Position numbers and translations under genes: made by a program
Shown: one piece after another, positions 1 to 6,400 of the stretch
Numbering within the stretch: the first letter of the stretch is position 1
Layout: each line of letters begins with the position of its first letter
Notes under the pieces: generated by a model
The model's input: only the letters and a program-made list of their open reading frames with translations
Databases searched by the model: none
Told to the model about the DNA's origin: nothing
Source of the DNA: Firmicutes bacterium UBA2116
Lineage (GTDB): Bacteria; Bacillota; Clostridia; Tissierellales; Sedimentibacteraceae
Length of the DNA stretch: 25,956 nucleotides
Reading direction: 5' to 3'
NCBI GenBank assembly: GCA_002331025.1
Contig: DCYG01000045.1
Coordinates: 68,096 to 94,051 of the forward strand

Positions 1-59
1 GCTTTAGTTTTAGCAGCTTTTATCTTTATAAATTAGATGTCGAAAAATAAAAGTTATCA

Positions 60-68
60 TGTTATAAT
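60..68 (+). promoter_or_regulatory. Extended -10 promoter element upstream of the short MGMT gene
   Basis: TGT followed by TATAAT (63-68) matches an extended -10 for the housekeeping sigma factor. No good -35 hexamer stands at the usual distance, which is common for extended -10 promoters. It lies 45 bases before the start at 113. Confidence 0.45.
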
Positions 69-112
69 TAGTACAGCTAATTTATAAAAAGAGAGGAAGA
101 TATAAAGGTTCT

Positions 113-421
113 ATGAACCGAGTTTTAGAAGAAGATTTAATTTATGAAATTCTTTCTGTTGTAGAGGAAATTCCGGAGGGTAGTGTCGCTACATACGGGC
201 AAATTGCAAGGCTGATAGGCAGAGATAAAAACGCAAGACTTGTTGGAAAAGTCCTCAGCAGGGCAGAGTATTATGGAGAATATCCTTGCCATAGAGTAGT
301 TAATCACGCCGGCAGACTGGTACCGGGATGGATTGAACAAGGTGACTTGCTTCGCAATGAGGGCATTACACTGAGAGACGAAACCCATGTTGATTTAAAG
401 AAATGTCAATGGGACTGCTGA
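113..421 (+). CDS. Short MGMT-family (methylated-DNA-cysteine methyltransferase-like) protein
   Basis: A 102-residue protein made only of the DNA-binding domain of the O6-alkylguanine-DNA alkyltransferase family. The helix-turn-helix region IPEGSVATYGQIA (20-32) and the active-site motif PCHRVV with Cys59 are visible. Alkyltransferase-like (ATL) proteins of similar size usually have Trp in place of this Cys. Here the Cys is kept, so methyl transfer from damaged guanine is possible, although the N-terminal domain of full Ogt proteins is missing. The start ATG is preceded by AAAGG at a spacing of about 5. A full-length homologue lies at 23121 in the same window. It stands alone, with the dehydrogenase starting 187 bases later. 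Family assignment is firm; whether it repairs DNA or only binds it is not known. Confidence 0.85.
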   Translation: MNRVLEEDLIYEILSVVEEIPEGSVATYGQIARLIGRDKNARLVGKVLSRAEYYGEYPCHRVVNHAGRLVPGWIEQGDLLRNEGITLRDETHVDLKKCQWDC

Positions 422-608
422 CAGTAAAAATTACAGAGGGATATTTCTGTTGGTTTTAAAGTGAATTTCAAAGAACATTAAAATATATATAATAGACTTT
501 CGGGTATACAAGATATGAGAAGATGAAAGAGAGTTTTGTGTGGATTGGGAAAGGAAAAGAGTATTGCCTTTCTGAATACACTTGAATAATTATAAAGGAG
601 ACAAAATT

Positions 609-1559
609 ATGAATGATAAAACTGTGGTACTAAATACCGGCGTGGTAAATTATGATGGGAATGTTGATTACTCGCAAATTGCATCCGAAGTGGTAATCTA
701 TGATGAAACGCCCGAAGATAAAATTTTGGAGCGAGTTGACGGTTTTACAATCGTTGTAACGAAAGAAATGAAAGTCAGAGGCGACATTATCAGAAAATTT
801 CCTGATAGTGTAAAGATGATTTGTGAAGCCGGAACCGGATATAACAATATAGATTTGGATGCGGTACGCGAAAAGGGAATCATATTATGCAATATCCCTG
901 CGTATAGCAGTGAACGAGTTGCGCACACAGCAGTTCTTTTGATTTTAAATCTGGCAAGCTCAATGCAAAAACAGATTCGTATGCTTTCGGAAGGTAATCA
1001 TGATAATTTCCATAAGCACTTAATGGTAGACCATGTTGAATTAAATGGCAAAACATTGGGGGTTATCGGTTATGGAAATATTGCAAAAGAAATAATCAAA
1101 GTAGCACAAGCGCTGGGAATGAAAATTTTGGTATCAGTCAGAACTCCCAGAGAAAATGTGGAGCAAATTCGCTTTACAACAAAGGAAGAAGTTTTAATGC
1201 AAAGTGATTTTATTTCTCTTAATTGTCCTTTAAATGAATCAACAAGGCATATGATCAATAAAGATACTTTAGCAATGATGAAACCGACGGCATATTTAAT
1301 CAATACCGCGCGAGGAGGACTGGTTGATGAAAAAGCATTGATTGAAGCATTGCAAAATAATGTAATTGCAGGTGCGGGATTAGATGTGCAAGAAGTAGAG
1401 CCGTTAGATGATGCAAGTCCATTGTATACAATGGATAATGTTATCATTACTCCGCACATGGGATGGCGGGGATTAGAAACAAGACAACGCTTAGTTTCAT
1501 TAATCCAAGATAATATCAGAGCTTTTTCTAAAGGACAGCCGATTAACAGAGTAGACTAA
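609..1559 (+). CDS. D-2-hydroxyacid dehydrogenase (NAD-dependent)
   Basis: A 316-residue cytoplasmic oxidoreductase of the D-isomer-specific 2-hydroxyacid dehydrogenase family, which reduces 2-oxoacids with NAD(P)H or runs the reverse reaction. The Rossmann motif GYGNIA is at 154-159. The catalytic triad is seen as Arg235 (NTARGG), Glu264 (DVQEVEP) and His283 (TPHMGW). Length is normal for the family (310-340). The ATG at 609 is chosen over an upstream TTG at 582 because AAGGAG (595-600) sits 8 bases before it. A TATAAT at 488-493 may be the -10 element. The substrate cannot be read from the sequence; glycerate, hydroxypyruvate, lactate-type and phosphoglycerate substrates are all possible. 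No biosynthetic neighbours help. Confidence 0.92.
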   Translation: MNDKTVVLNTGVVNYDGNVDYSQIASEVVIYDETPEDKILERVDGFTIVVTKEMKVRGDIIRKFPDSVKMICEAGTGYNNIDLDAVREKGIILCNIPAYSSERVAHTAVLLILNLASSMQKQIRMLSEGNHDNFHKHLMVDHVELNGKTLGVIGYGNIAKEIIKVAQALGMKILVSVRTPRENVEQIRFTTKEEVLMQSDFISLNCPLNESTRHMINKDTLAMMKPTAYLINTARGGLVDEKALIEALQNNVIAGAGLDVQEVEPLDDASPLYTMDNVIITPHMGWRGLETRQRLVSLIQDNIRAFSKGQPINRVD

Positions 1560-1622
1560 AAGTCATAAAAAAGGTGTTGTAAATTTACCTTTAATATTGT
1601 ATAATTTTGGTAAAGGCTCTGA

Positions 1623-1742
1623 AATATCCTCTTATGTACTTTTTTCAGGATTAAGTATTCAAATTGTGAGGTATTAAAGAGTCTTCATCTTATTCATACC
1701 GGATGGAAAAATGATAAAAATTGGGAAAAAGCACGAATTTAA
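1623..1742 (+). pseudogene. Possible C-terminal remnant of an SRPBCC/AHSA1-like gene
   Basis: An open stretch of about 39 codons without a suitable start reads ...LIHTGWKNDKNWEKARI before TAA. An H-x-GW segment followed by a W-x-KAR helix resembles the end of SRPBCC (AHSA1-like) proteins. No RBS or N-terminal part is present. This is a weak, memory-based match and could be chance. The rest of 1560-1790 shows no gene. Confidence 0.2.
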
Positions 1743-1790
1743 CTGTACTGAAAATTTGCAGGAATAAGTAATGCAGTTGTTGAAAATAGG

Positions 1791-1825
1791 GCAAGATAAG
1801 ATTATATTTCTTATCTTGCTTTTTT
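1791..1825 (+). terminator. Intrinsic terminator
   Basis: An 11-bp perfect stem (1791-1801 with 1809-1819, GCAAGATAAGA and its complement), a 7-base loop and six T residues. It lies 230 bases after the dehydrogenase gene and before the Y-polymerase promoter, insulating the two units. Confidence 0.85.
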
Positions 1826-1833
1826 AACTTTAC

Positions 1834-1862
1834 TTGCATAAGTTTATAAATTATAGTACAAT
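1834..1862 (+). promoter_or_regulatory. Promoter of the Y-family polymerase operon
   Basis: TTGCAT (1834-1839), a 17-base spacer and TACAAT (1857-1862) form a good sigma-A-type promoter, 94 bases before the start codon at 1956. Confidence 0.65.
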
Positions 1863-1869
1863 GAAATCA

Positions 1870-1881
1870 GAACGTACATTC
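1870..1881 (+). promoter_or_regulatory. LexA-like operator (SOS box), one mismatch
   Basis: GAACGTACATTC differs at one base from the Gram-positive LexA consensus GAAC-N4-GTTC. It begins 8 bases after the -10 element, over the expected transcription start, where a bound repressor would block initiation. The gene it precedes, a translesion polymerase, is a typical SOS target, which supports the call. Confidence 0.5.
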
Positions 1882-1955
1882 GAAAAAAACAGAGCTATTA
1901 AATAAAGAAATAATCTTAAACAGATAAAATTTAAGGAGGTAACCGGAGAATAAAC

Positions 1956-3479
1956 ATGAAGAAAAGAACCTATTTCGCAATCGATTTAAAATCATTTTAC
2001 GCTTCGGTTGAGTGTATGGAACGAGGTCTCGACCCGATGACTACTAATCTTGTTGTCGCTGATGCAAGCCGTACTGAAAAAACCATTTGTCTCGCCGTCT
2101 CCCCTTCCCTCAAAGCATACGGTATTTCCGGCAGAGCGAGGCTGTTTGAGGTCGTGCAAAAGGTCAGGGAATTAAATGCGGAACGTCTGTGCAAATTACC
2201 GGAGCGTACTTTTTCGGGTGTTTCCTTCAGCGATACTAAATTGAAAGCCTCACCGAGTATTTCACTGGACTATATTATTGCTCCGCCGAGAATGTCACAT
2301 TATATAGAGTACAGCACACGGATTTACAATATTTACTTGAAATATATCGCACCCGAAGATATCCATGTCTATTCCATCGATGAGGTATTCGTTGATGCTA
2401 CCGATTATCTGTACACCTACAATCTTTCGGCCCGTGAACTTGCTACGAAAATGATTCTTGATGTCCTTAAAACGACCGGCATTACAGCATCAGCCGGAAT
2501 CGGCACAAACTTGTATCTTTGCAAAGTAGCTATGGATATTCAGGCAAAGCATGTTCCGATGGATCAAAACGGCGTGCAGATTGCTGAATTGGATGAAATG
2601 AGCTACCGGCGCTTGCTGTGGGCACACCGTCCTCTGACAGACTTCTGGCGCGTTGGCAAAGGATATGCCAGGAAGCTGGAGGAACAAGGTATCTTTACCA
2701 TGGGAGATATTGCAAGGTGCTCTCTCGGTAAGCCCAACGAATACTACAACGAGGATTTGCTGTACAGGTTGTTTGGCATCAATGCGGAGTTGTTGATAGA
2801 CCATGCATGGGGCTGGGAGCCATGTACGATTGCCGATATCAAAGCATATAAGCCAAGCACAAACAGTATTGGATCGGGTCAGGTACTGCAATGCGCCTAT
2901 ACCTTTGATAAAGCGAAGCTGATTGTTCGTGAAATGACCGATTTGCTGGTACTTGATCTGGTGGATAAAAGGCTTGTGACCGACCGGCTTGTTTTGACGG
3001 TCGGATATGATATTGAAAATCTGATAAACCCAAAGATAAAGAAATTATATCACGGAGCGGTTACCATTGATCACTACGGACGCTCCGTTCCGAAATCAGC
3101 CCATGGTACGACAAACCTTGGCAGACAAACCTCCTCCGCAAAACTGATTATGGATGCTGTCACAGAGCTGTTTGAGCGCATTGTTGACGAAAATCTCCTG
3201 ATCAGGAGAGTCAACATCACAGCGAATCATGTTGTTGATGAGGGAACTGTTCAAAAGACGGACAGTTTTGACCAGCTTGACCTTTTCACAGATTACGCGG
3301 CCGAACGGTCGAAAAAAGAGGAAGAAGAAGCCGAGCTTGAAAAAGAAAAAAAGATGCAGAAAGCAATGCTGGAGATAAAAAAGAAATACGGAAAGAACGC
3401 TGTTCTAAAGGGTATGAATCTGGAGGAAGGTGCTACTACATCAGATCGGAACAAGCAGATTGGAGGGCATAAGGCATGA
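1956..3479 (+). CDS. Y-family DNA polymerase (UmuC/UvrX type)
   Basis: A 507-residue translesion DNA polymerase that copies past damaged bases. The palm domain shows the metal-binding Asp10 (FAIDLKSFYASVEC) and Asp142-Glu143 (YSIDEVFVD). A little-finger domain follows at about 300-420. QLDLF at 440-444 matches the beta-clamp-binding motif. The C-terminus is a charged coiled coil (about 450-480), then a conserved-looking tail ending IGGHKA. Length and tail fit the UvrX-like polymerases often found on Firmicutes mobile elements. The RBS AAGGAGGT (1933-1940) lies about 15 bases before the ATG. The stop overlaps the next gene's start (ATGA), so translation is probably coupled. Control by LexA is inferred from the upstream box. 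Confidence 0.95.
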   Translation: MKKRTYFAIDLKSFYASVECMERGLDPMTTNLVVADASRTEKTICLAVSPSLKAYGISGRARLFEVVQKVRELNAERLCKLPERTFSGVSFSDTKLKASPSISLDYIIAPPRMSHYIEYSTRIYNIYLKYIAPEDIHVYSIDEVFVDATDYLYTYNLSARELATKMILDVLKTTGITASAGIGTNLYLCKVAMDIQAKHVPMDQNGVQIAELDEMSYRRLLWAHRPLTDFWRVGKGYARKLEEQGIFTMGDIARCSLGKPNEYYNEDLLYRLFGINAELLIDHAWGWEPCTIADIKAYKPSTNSIGSGQVLQCAYTFDKAKLIVREMTDLLVLDLVDKRLVTDRLVLTVGYDIENLINPKIKKLYHGAVTIDHYGRSVPKSAHGTTNLGRQTSSAKLIMDAVTELFERIVDENLLIRRVNITANHVVDEGTVQKTDSFDQLDLFTDYAAERSKKEEEEAELEKEKKMQKAMLEIKKKYGKNAVLKGMNLEEGATTSDRNKQIGGHKA

Positions 3480-3952
3480 CAAATACATATGACGATATCA
3501 TCCATCTGCCGCACCATGTCTCTGCGACACATCCTCATATGGCGGCTATTGACCGGGCGGCTCAGTTTTCTCCCTTCGCCGCACTGACCGGATATGATGC
3601 TGCCATCAGAGAAACCGCAAGACTGACCGATGAGAGAGTAGAGTTGGACGAATACACGAAAGACGCTTTGAGCGATAAACTACAGATAATTGCAGGCCGT
3701 CTTAAAGAGCATCCCAAAATTGCAATCACCTACTTTCAGCCAGACGATAAGAAAAATGGCGGTGCTTATGTTACTGCTGCCTGCACGGTAAAAAAGATAG
3801 ATGAACATGAACGGATTGTAGTTATGACGGATGGAACAGTAATCTCCATTGATGAAATAATTAGCATAGATGGGCAGATATTTGAAACTGTGATGTTTCA
3901 CTCGTGTGATGAGGGAATAACGATAAATAGGAATTTGGAGAGAAACTCATGA
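3476..3952 (+). CDS. YolD-like protein
   Basis: A 158-residue protein of the YolD-like family. Members are typically encoded beside UvrX/UmuC-type Y-family polymerases in Firmicutes and are thought to act as partners of these polymerases, like UmuD in E. coli. The N-terminus carries the motif around RAAQFSPFAALTGYD (23-37). The C-terminal half (about 65-150) is the beta-rich YolD domain. The start overlaps the polymerase stop by 4 bases and the stop overlaps the phosphodiesterase start by 4 bases (ATGA both times), so the three proteins are likely made together. No signal peptide or membrane segment is seen. The family call rests on sequence and context; the biochemical role is inferred. Confidence 0.85.
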   Translation: MTNTYDDIIHLPHHVSATHPHMAAIDRAAQFSPFAALTGYDAAIRETARLTDERVELDEYTKDALSDKLQIIAGRLKEHPKIAITYFQPDDKKNGGAYVTAACTVKKIDEHERIVVMTDGTVISIDEIISIDGQIFETVMFHSCDEGITINRNLERNS

Positions 3953-4407
3953 AACAGATTGCAATTTTATCCGATACTCATGGTATGCTGCGAGAGCATG
4001 TTATGGCTGAACTTGCTGAAGCTGATTGCTCTATTCATGCCGGTGATATCAACACATTATACATTGCAGAGACCATGCGAAAGCTCGGAGAGACCTATGT
4101 GGTTCGTGGTAACAATGATAAAGAATGGGCAGAAGATCTGCCTGAAAGTATTACCGTCACAATTGAAGGCGTTAGATTCTTCATCGTTCATAACAAGAAA
4201 GATGTCCCGAAATACTTAACAAATGTGGATGTGGTAATCTATGGTCACTCCCACAAATATTCCGCAGAAATTATTAATGGAGTACTGTTTCTCAATCCCG
4301 GCAGCTGCGGTAAACGTCGATTTGATCTGGAACTTACAATGTGCCGTATGACTGTGGATGCGGGGCACTACCGGTACGAAAAAGTGATGATCCCATATGA
4401 CATCTAA
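3949..4407 (+). CDS. YfcE/MJ0936-type metallophosphoesterase
   Basis: A 152-residue calcineurin-like phosphoesterase of the YfcE group, small metal-dependent phosphodiesterases. The expected metal ligands are visible: Asp9 and His11 (SDTHG), Asp33 (HAGD), Asn56-Asp57 (RGNND), His81 (VHN) and the GHSH motif at 99-102. NPGSCGKRRF near residue 120 is also typical. At the fifth motif the common THGH is replaced by VHNK. It is the third gene of the polymerase-YolD operon and starts inside the YolD stop codon. This coupling is unusual and suggests a role in nucleotide or damage-product turnover, but nothing in the sequence fixes the substrate. No clear terminator follows. Confidence 0.9.
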   Translation: MKQIAILSDTHGMLREHVMAELAEADCSIHAGDINTLYIAETMRKLGETYVVRGNNDKEWAEDLPESITVTIEGVRFFIVHNKKDVPKYLTNVDVVIYGHSHKYSAEIINGVLFLNPGSCGKRRFDLELTMCRMTVDAGHYRYEKVMIPYDI

Positions 4408-4547
4408 AAAGGACAATTATAATACTTTTACTCTAGATAGTAATGTCAATTTCAAGAAAGCCACTGTTTCTAACAATATAATATCAAACCTATAAACGAT
4501 GTTGATGCAATTTAACTGTTATGAACCTGCGGCTGATTTATAAACAC

Positions 4548-4576
4548 TTGTCCCATATGCCAATATCAGATATAAT
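4548..4576 (+). promoter_or_regulatory. Promoter of a small orphan transcription unit
   Basis: TTGTCC (4548-4553), exactly 17 bases, then TATAAT (4571-4576). No annotated plus-strand gene follows; the only downstream elements are an RBS, a 25-codon frame and a large hairpin. The -10 is flanked by ATATCA and TGATAT half-sites. Confidence 0.5.
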
Positions 4577-4631
4577 ATTGATATGAACTTAAGGATAAAT
4601 AATCACTCCTGTGCATATATAAGAGAGTTAT

Positions 4632-4724
4632 AGGAGGTCAATAAGAATAGAAAATAAAAAAGAGCTTAAAGATTTTTGCGGATTCAGAATTGGAAGAGAG
4701 TTCAGTTGTTTGAAAACGGAATAA
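4632..4724 (+). other. Strong RBS plus 25-codon frame without a standard start codon
   Basis: AGGAGGT (4632-4638) is followed 8 bases later by ATA, then an open frame reading ENKKELKDFCGFRIGREFSC... to TAA at 4722. No ATG, GTG or TTG occurs in this frame between the upstream stop (4620) and the end. Either a start codon has been lost by mutation, an AUA start is used, or the unit is a non-coding RNA. The peptide is not recognised. The rest of 4408-4858 shows no gene. Confidence 0.3.
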
Positions 4725-4738
4725 TCAAATAGCGAGTA

Positions 4739-4790
4739 CGAAAACATAAAAGGATTCGTGCTTGTCAGCATGATTCTTTTTATGTTTTCG
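4739..4790 (+). terminator. Large hairpin, probable bidirectional terminator
   Basis: 23-base arms (4739-4761 and 4768-4790) agree at 20 of 23 positions around the 6-base loop TTGTCA. One arm has A-rich and the other T-rich stretches, so it could end transcripts from either side: the small unit upstream and leftward transcription from the catalase gene. Confidence 0.6.
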
Positions 4791-4840
4791 TCCGGATTAT
4801 GCTTCGTTTCTTGTGCCATTATTATGGAAAATAAAATCTG

Positions 4841-4855
4841 CTATTAAAGCAATAG
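4841..4855 (-). terminator. Weak terminator of the catalase gene
   Basis: On the minus strand, CTATT and AATAG form a short stem just after the catalase stop, followed by the T-rich run ATTTTATTTTCC. The stem is short; the large hairpin at 4739-4790 may be the real end. Confidence 0.35.
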
Positions 4856-4858
4856 GAT

Positions 4859-6217
4859 TTATTTTCTCACTGTACCTGAATACAAAAGCATTTGATTTCT
4901 GACCATATCTGCAAGTACAGGGGAAACTTTCTCCAGATGACGTAAGACAGTGCGCTGTGTATTAGGCTGGGCATCCACAAGTCCCGACGCAATATTATTC
5001 GCAAGGTTCTTTTTCTCTGCTGCAGAAAAGGATTCATATTTCTGGCTGGCTTGTGTAAAATCGTCAGGATTCGGGATTTCGGAACGCATGATTTCACCTG
5101 CGACGTATCTGCCGTTTCCGCTGGATACCATAGATGCTGGAGACCAGTTTAGCTGTTTGTTAACGGGGATATTACGAAAATCAGGACCAAGCCTGTGACG
5201 CTGTGCATCCGAATAAATAAATGTACGTCCCTGCAGGACCTTGTCATCTGAAAATTCCAGACCGGGAAGTAAATTCGCCGGATTAAAGGCTAATTTGTCT
5301 ACCTGCTCGGCATAATTTTCAGGATTGCAGTTCAAAACCATCCGTCCGACAGGCAAAAGGGGATACACGGCTTCATCCCATACCTTGGTATCATCCAGAG
5401 GATCAAAGGGAAGCAGTTTTGCATCTTCAGGATTCATCAGCTGCACACGCATCTCGTATTCCACAGCATTTCCTTTTGCTATACTGTCATACAGGTCACG
5501 ACCGGCAATATCAGGGTCCTGGCATGCCAGTCGTTGAGCCTCCTGCTGGTCGATGTATTGCACCCCGGCCATAGGGAACCAGTGATATTTTACATAGTGG
5601 CGAACACCCTGTGCATTTCGCCAGACATAGGTACTTACACTATATCCCTTTATATGGCGAAGACTCTTTACCGTTCCCAAATCCGAGAAAAACCATATCA
5701 GCATATTCGTTGACTCGGGATACTCGGCAAACAGGCTCCAAAGCCTCTCGGGGTCAGGAAGATTGTTCACCGGTGAAGGCGAAAGATGGCTGATTATATC
5801 CGGTACACGAATGGCATCCCGCACAAAAAAGACGGGTAGATGATTACAGAGCAAATCAAAAATTCCTTCCTCGGTATAAAATCTGGTGCTGAAGCCCCGT
5901 ACATTTCTTAAAGTGTCCGGTGTTCCATGATTGCTTGAAGCCAGGGAGAAGCGCACTGCTACCGGCACCTGTTTATTGGGGGTTTGCAAAAATCCGGCTT
6001 TTGTATACTGCTTCATTGAGTGAGTGGTGTAAAAATATCCAAAAGCACCATATCCTTTTGTATGGATACGTCTTGGCAGTGTGGTGGAGAATACAAAGTC
6101 TTCCAAGGTTTCATGCAGAACGGTATCCTGCACAAGGACGGGACCGCGAACACCCACCGTTTGGGAATGAGATGCATTTGGTAAAGGCGATTGAGATTGA
6201 TTGTGATTATTGTACAT
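4859..6217 (-). CDS. Heme catalase (monofunctional, KatA/KatE family)
   Basis: A 452-residue monofunctional catalase that breaks hydrogen peroxide into water and oxygen. Catalytic His52 lies in RRIHTKGYGAFGYF, Asn125 in CNHLPVFFVRDA, and the heme-ligating Tyr335 in RTFIYSDAQRHRLG. It is on the short side for small-subunit catalases (480-500), mainly through a short C-terminus. No signal peptide is present, so it is cytoplasmic. GGAGGG lies 7-12 bases before the ATG. It is transcribed away from the diguanylate cyclase at 6401. Together with the rubrerythrin at 25284 it suggests defence against oxygen in an otherwise anaerobic organism. A PerR box was looked for upstream but is not convincing. 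Confidence 0.97.
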   Translation of the reverse strand: MYNNHNQSQSPLPNASHSQTVGVRGPVLVQDTVLHETLEDFVFSTTLPRRIHTKGYGAFGYFYTTHSMKQYTKAGFLQTPNKQVPVAVRFSLASSNHGTPDTLRNVRGFSTRFYTEEGIFDLLCNHLPVFFVRDAIRVPDIISHLSPSPVNNLPDPERLWSLFAEYPESTNMLIWFFSDLGTVKSLRHIKGYSVSTYVWRNAQGVRHYVKYHWFPMAGVQYIDQQEAQRLACQDPDIAGRDLYDSIAKGNAVEYEMRVQLMNPEDAKLLPFDPLDDTKVWDEAVYPLLPVGRMVLNCNPENYAEQVDKLAFNPANLLPGLEFSDDKVLQGRTFIYSDAQRHRLGPDFRNIPVNKQLNWSPASMVSSGNGRYVAGEIMRSEIPNPDDFTQASQKYESFSAAEKKNLANNIASGLVDAQPNTQRTVLRHLEKVSPVLADMVRNQMLLYSGTVRK

Positions 6218-6285
6218 TTATAATCCCTCCAACCGTGTTAAAAACACGAAAATAATATAATAAAGTGTATTTTTAATTTTTGTAA

Positions 6286-6294
6286 ATTATACCA
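6286..6294 (-). promoter_or_regulatory. Extended -10 promoter of the catalase gene
   Basis: On the minus strand TGG-TATAAT (TATAAT at 6291-6286) forms an extended -10, about 70 bases before the catalase start. No good -35 element is seen. Confidence 0.45.
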
Positions 6295-6400
6295 TTTTGT
6301 GTCTGTATACTTCGATTTTACGCATACTGACACATCAGATGCCTGAAGCTTATTAGAATGAGTGACATGAGCAGCAGTGTGTTTTGAAAGGAGACGTGAA

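Noticed and set aside
3959..4219. Second frame inside the YfcE-like gene
   Set aside because: The overlapping frame has all metallophosphoesterase motifs; this one has none.
4628..4819. Minus-strand 63-codon frame in the catalase-side intergenic region
   Set aside because: It crosses the large hairpin, has no RBS, and its sequence is low in complexity.
6218..6400. Possible PerR box between catalase and the first diguanylate cyclase
   Set aside because: The AT-rich stretch matches TTATAAT-N-ATTATAA too poorly to claim.
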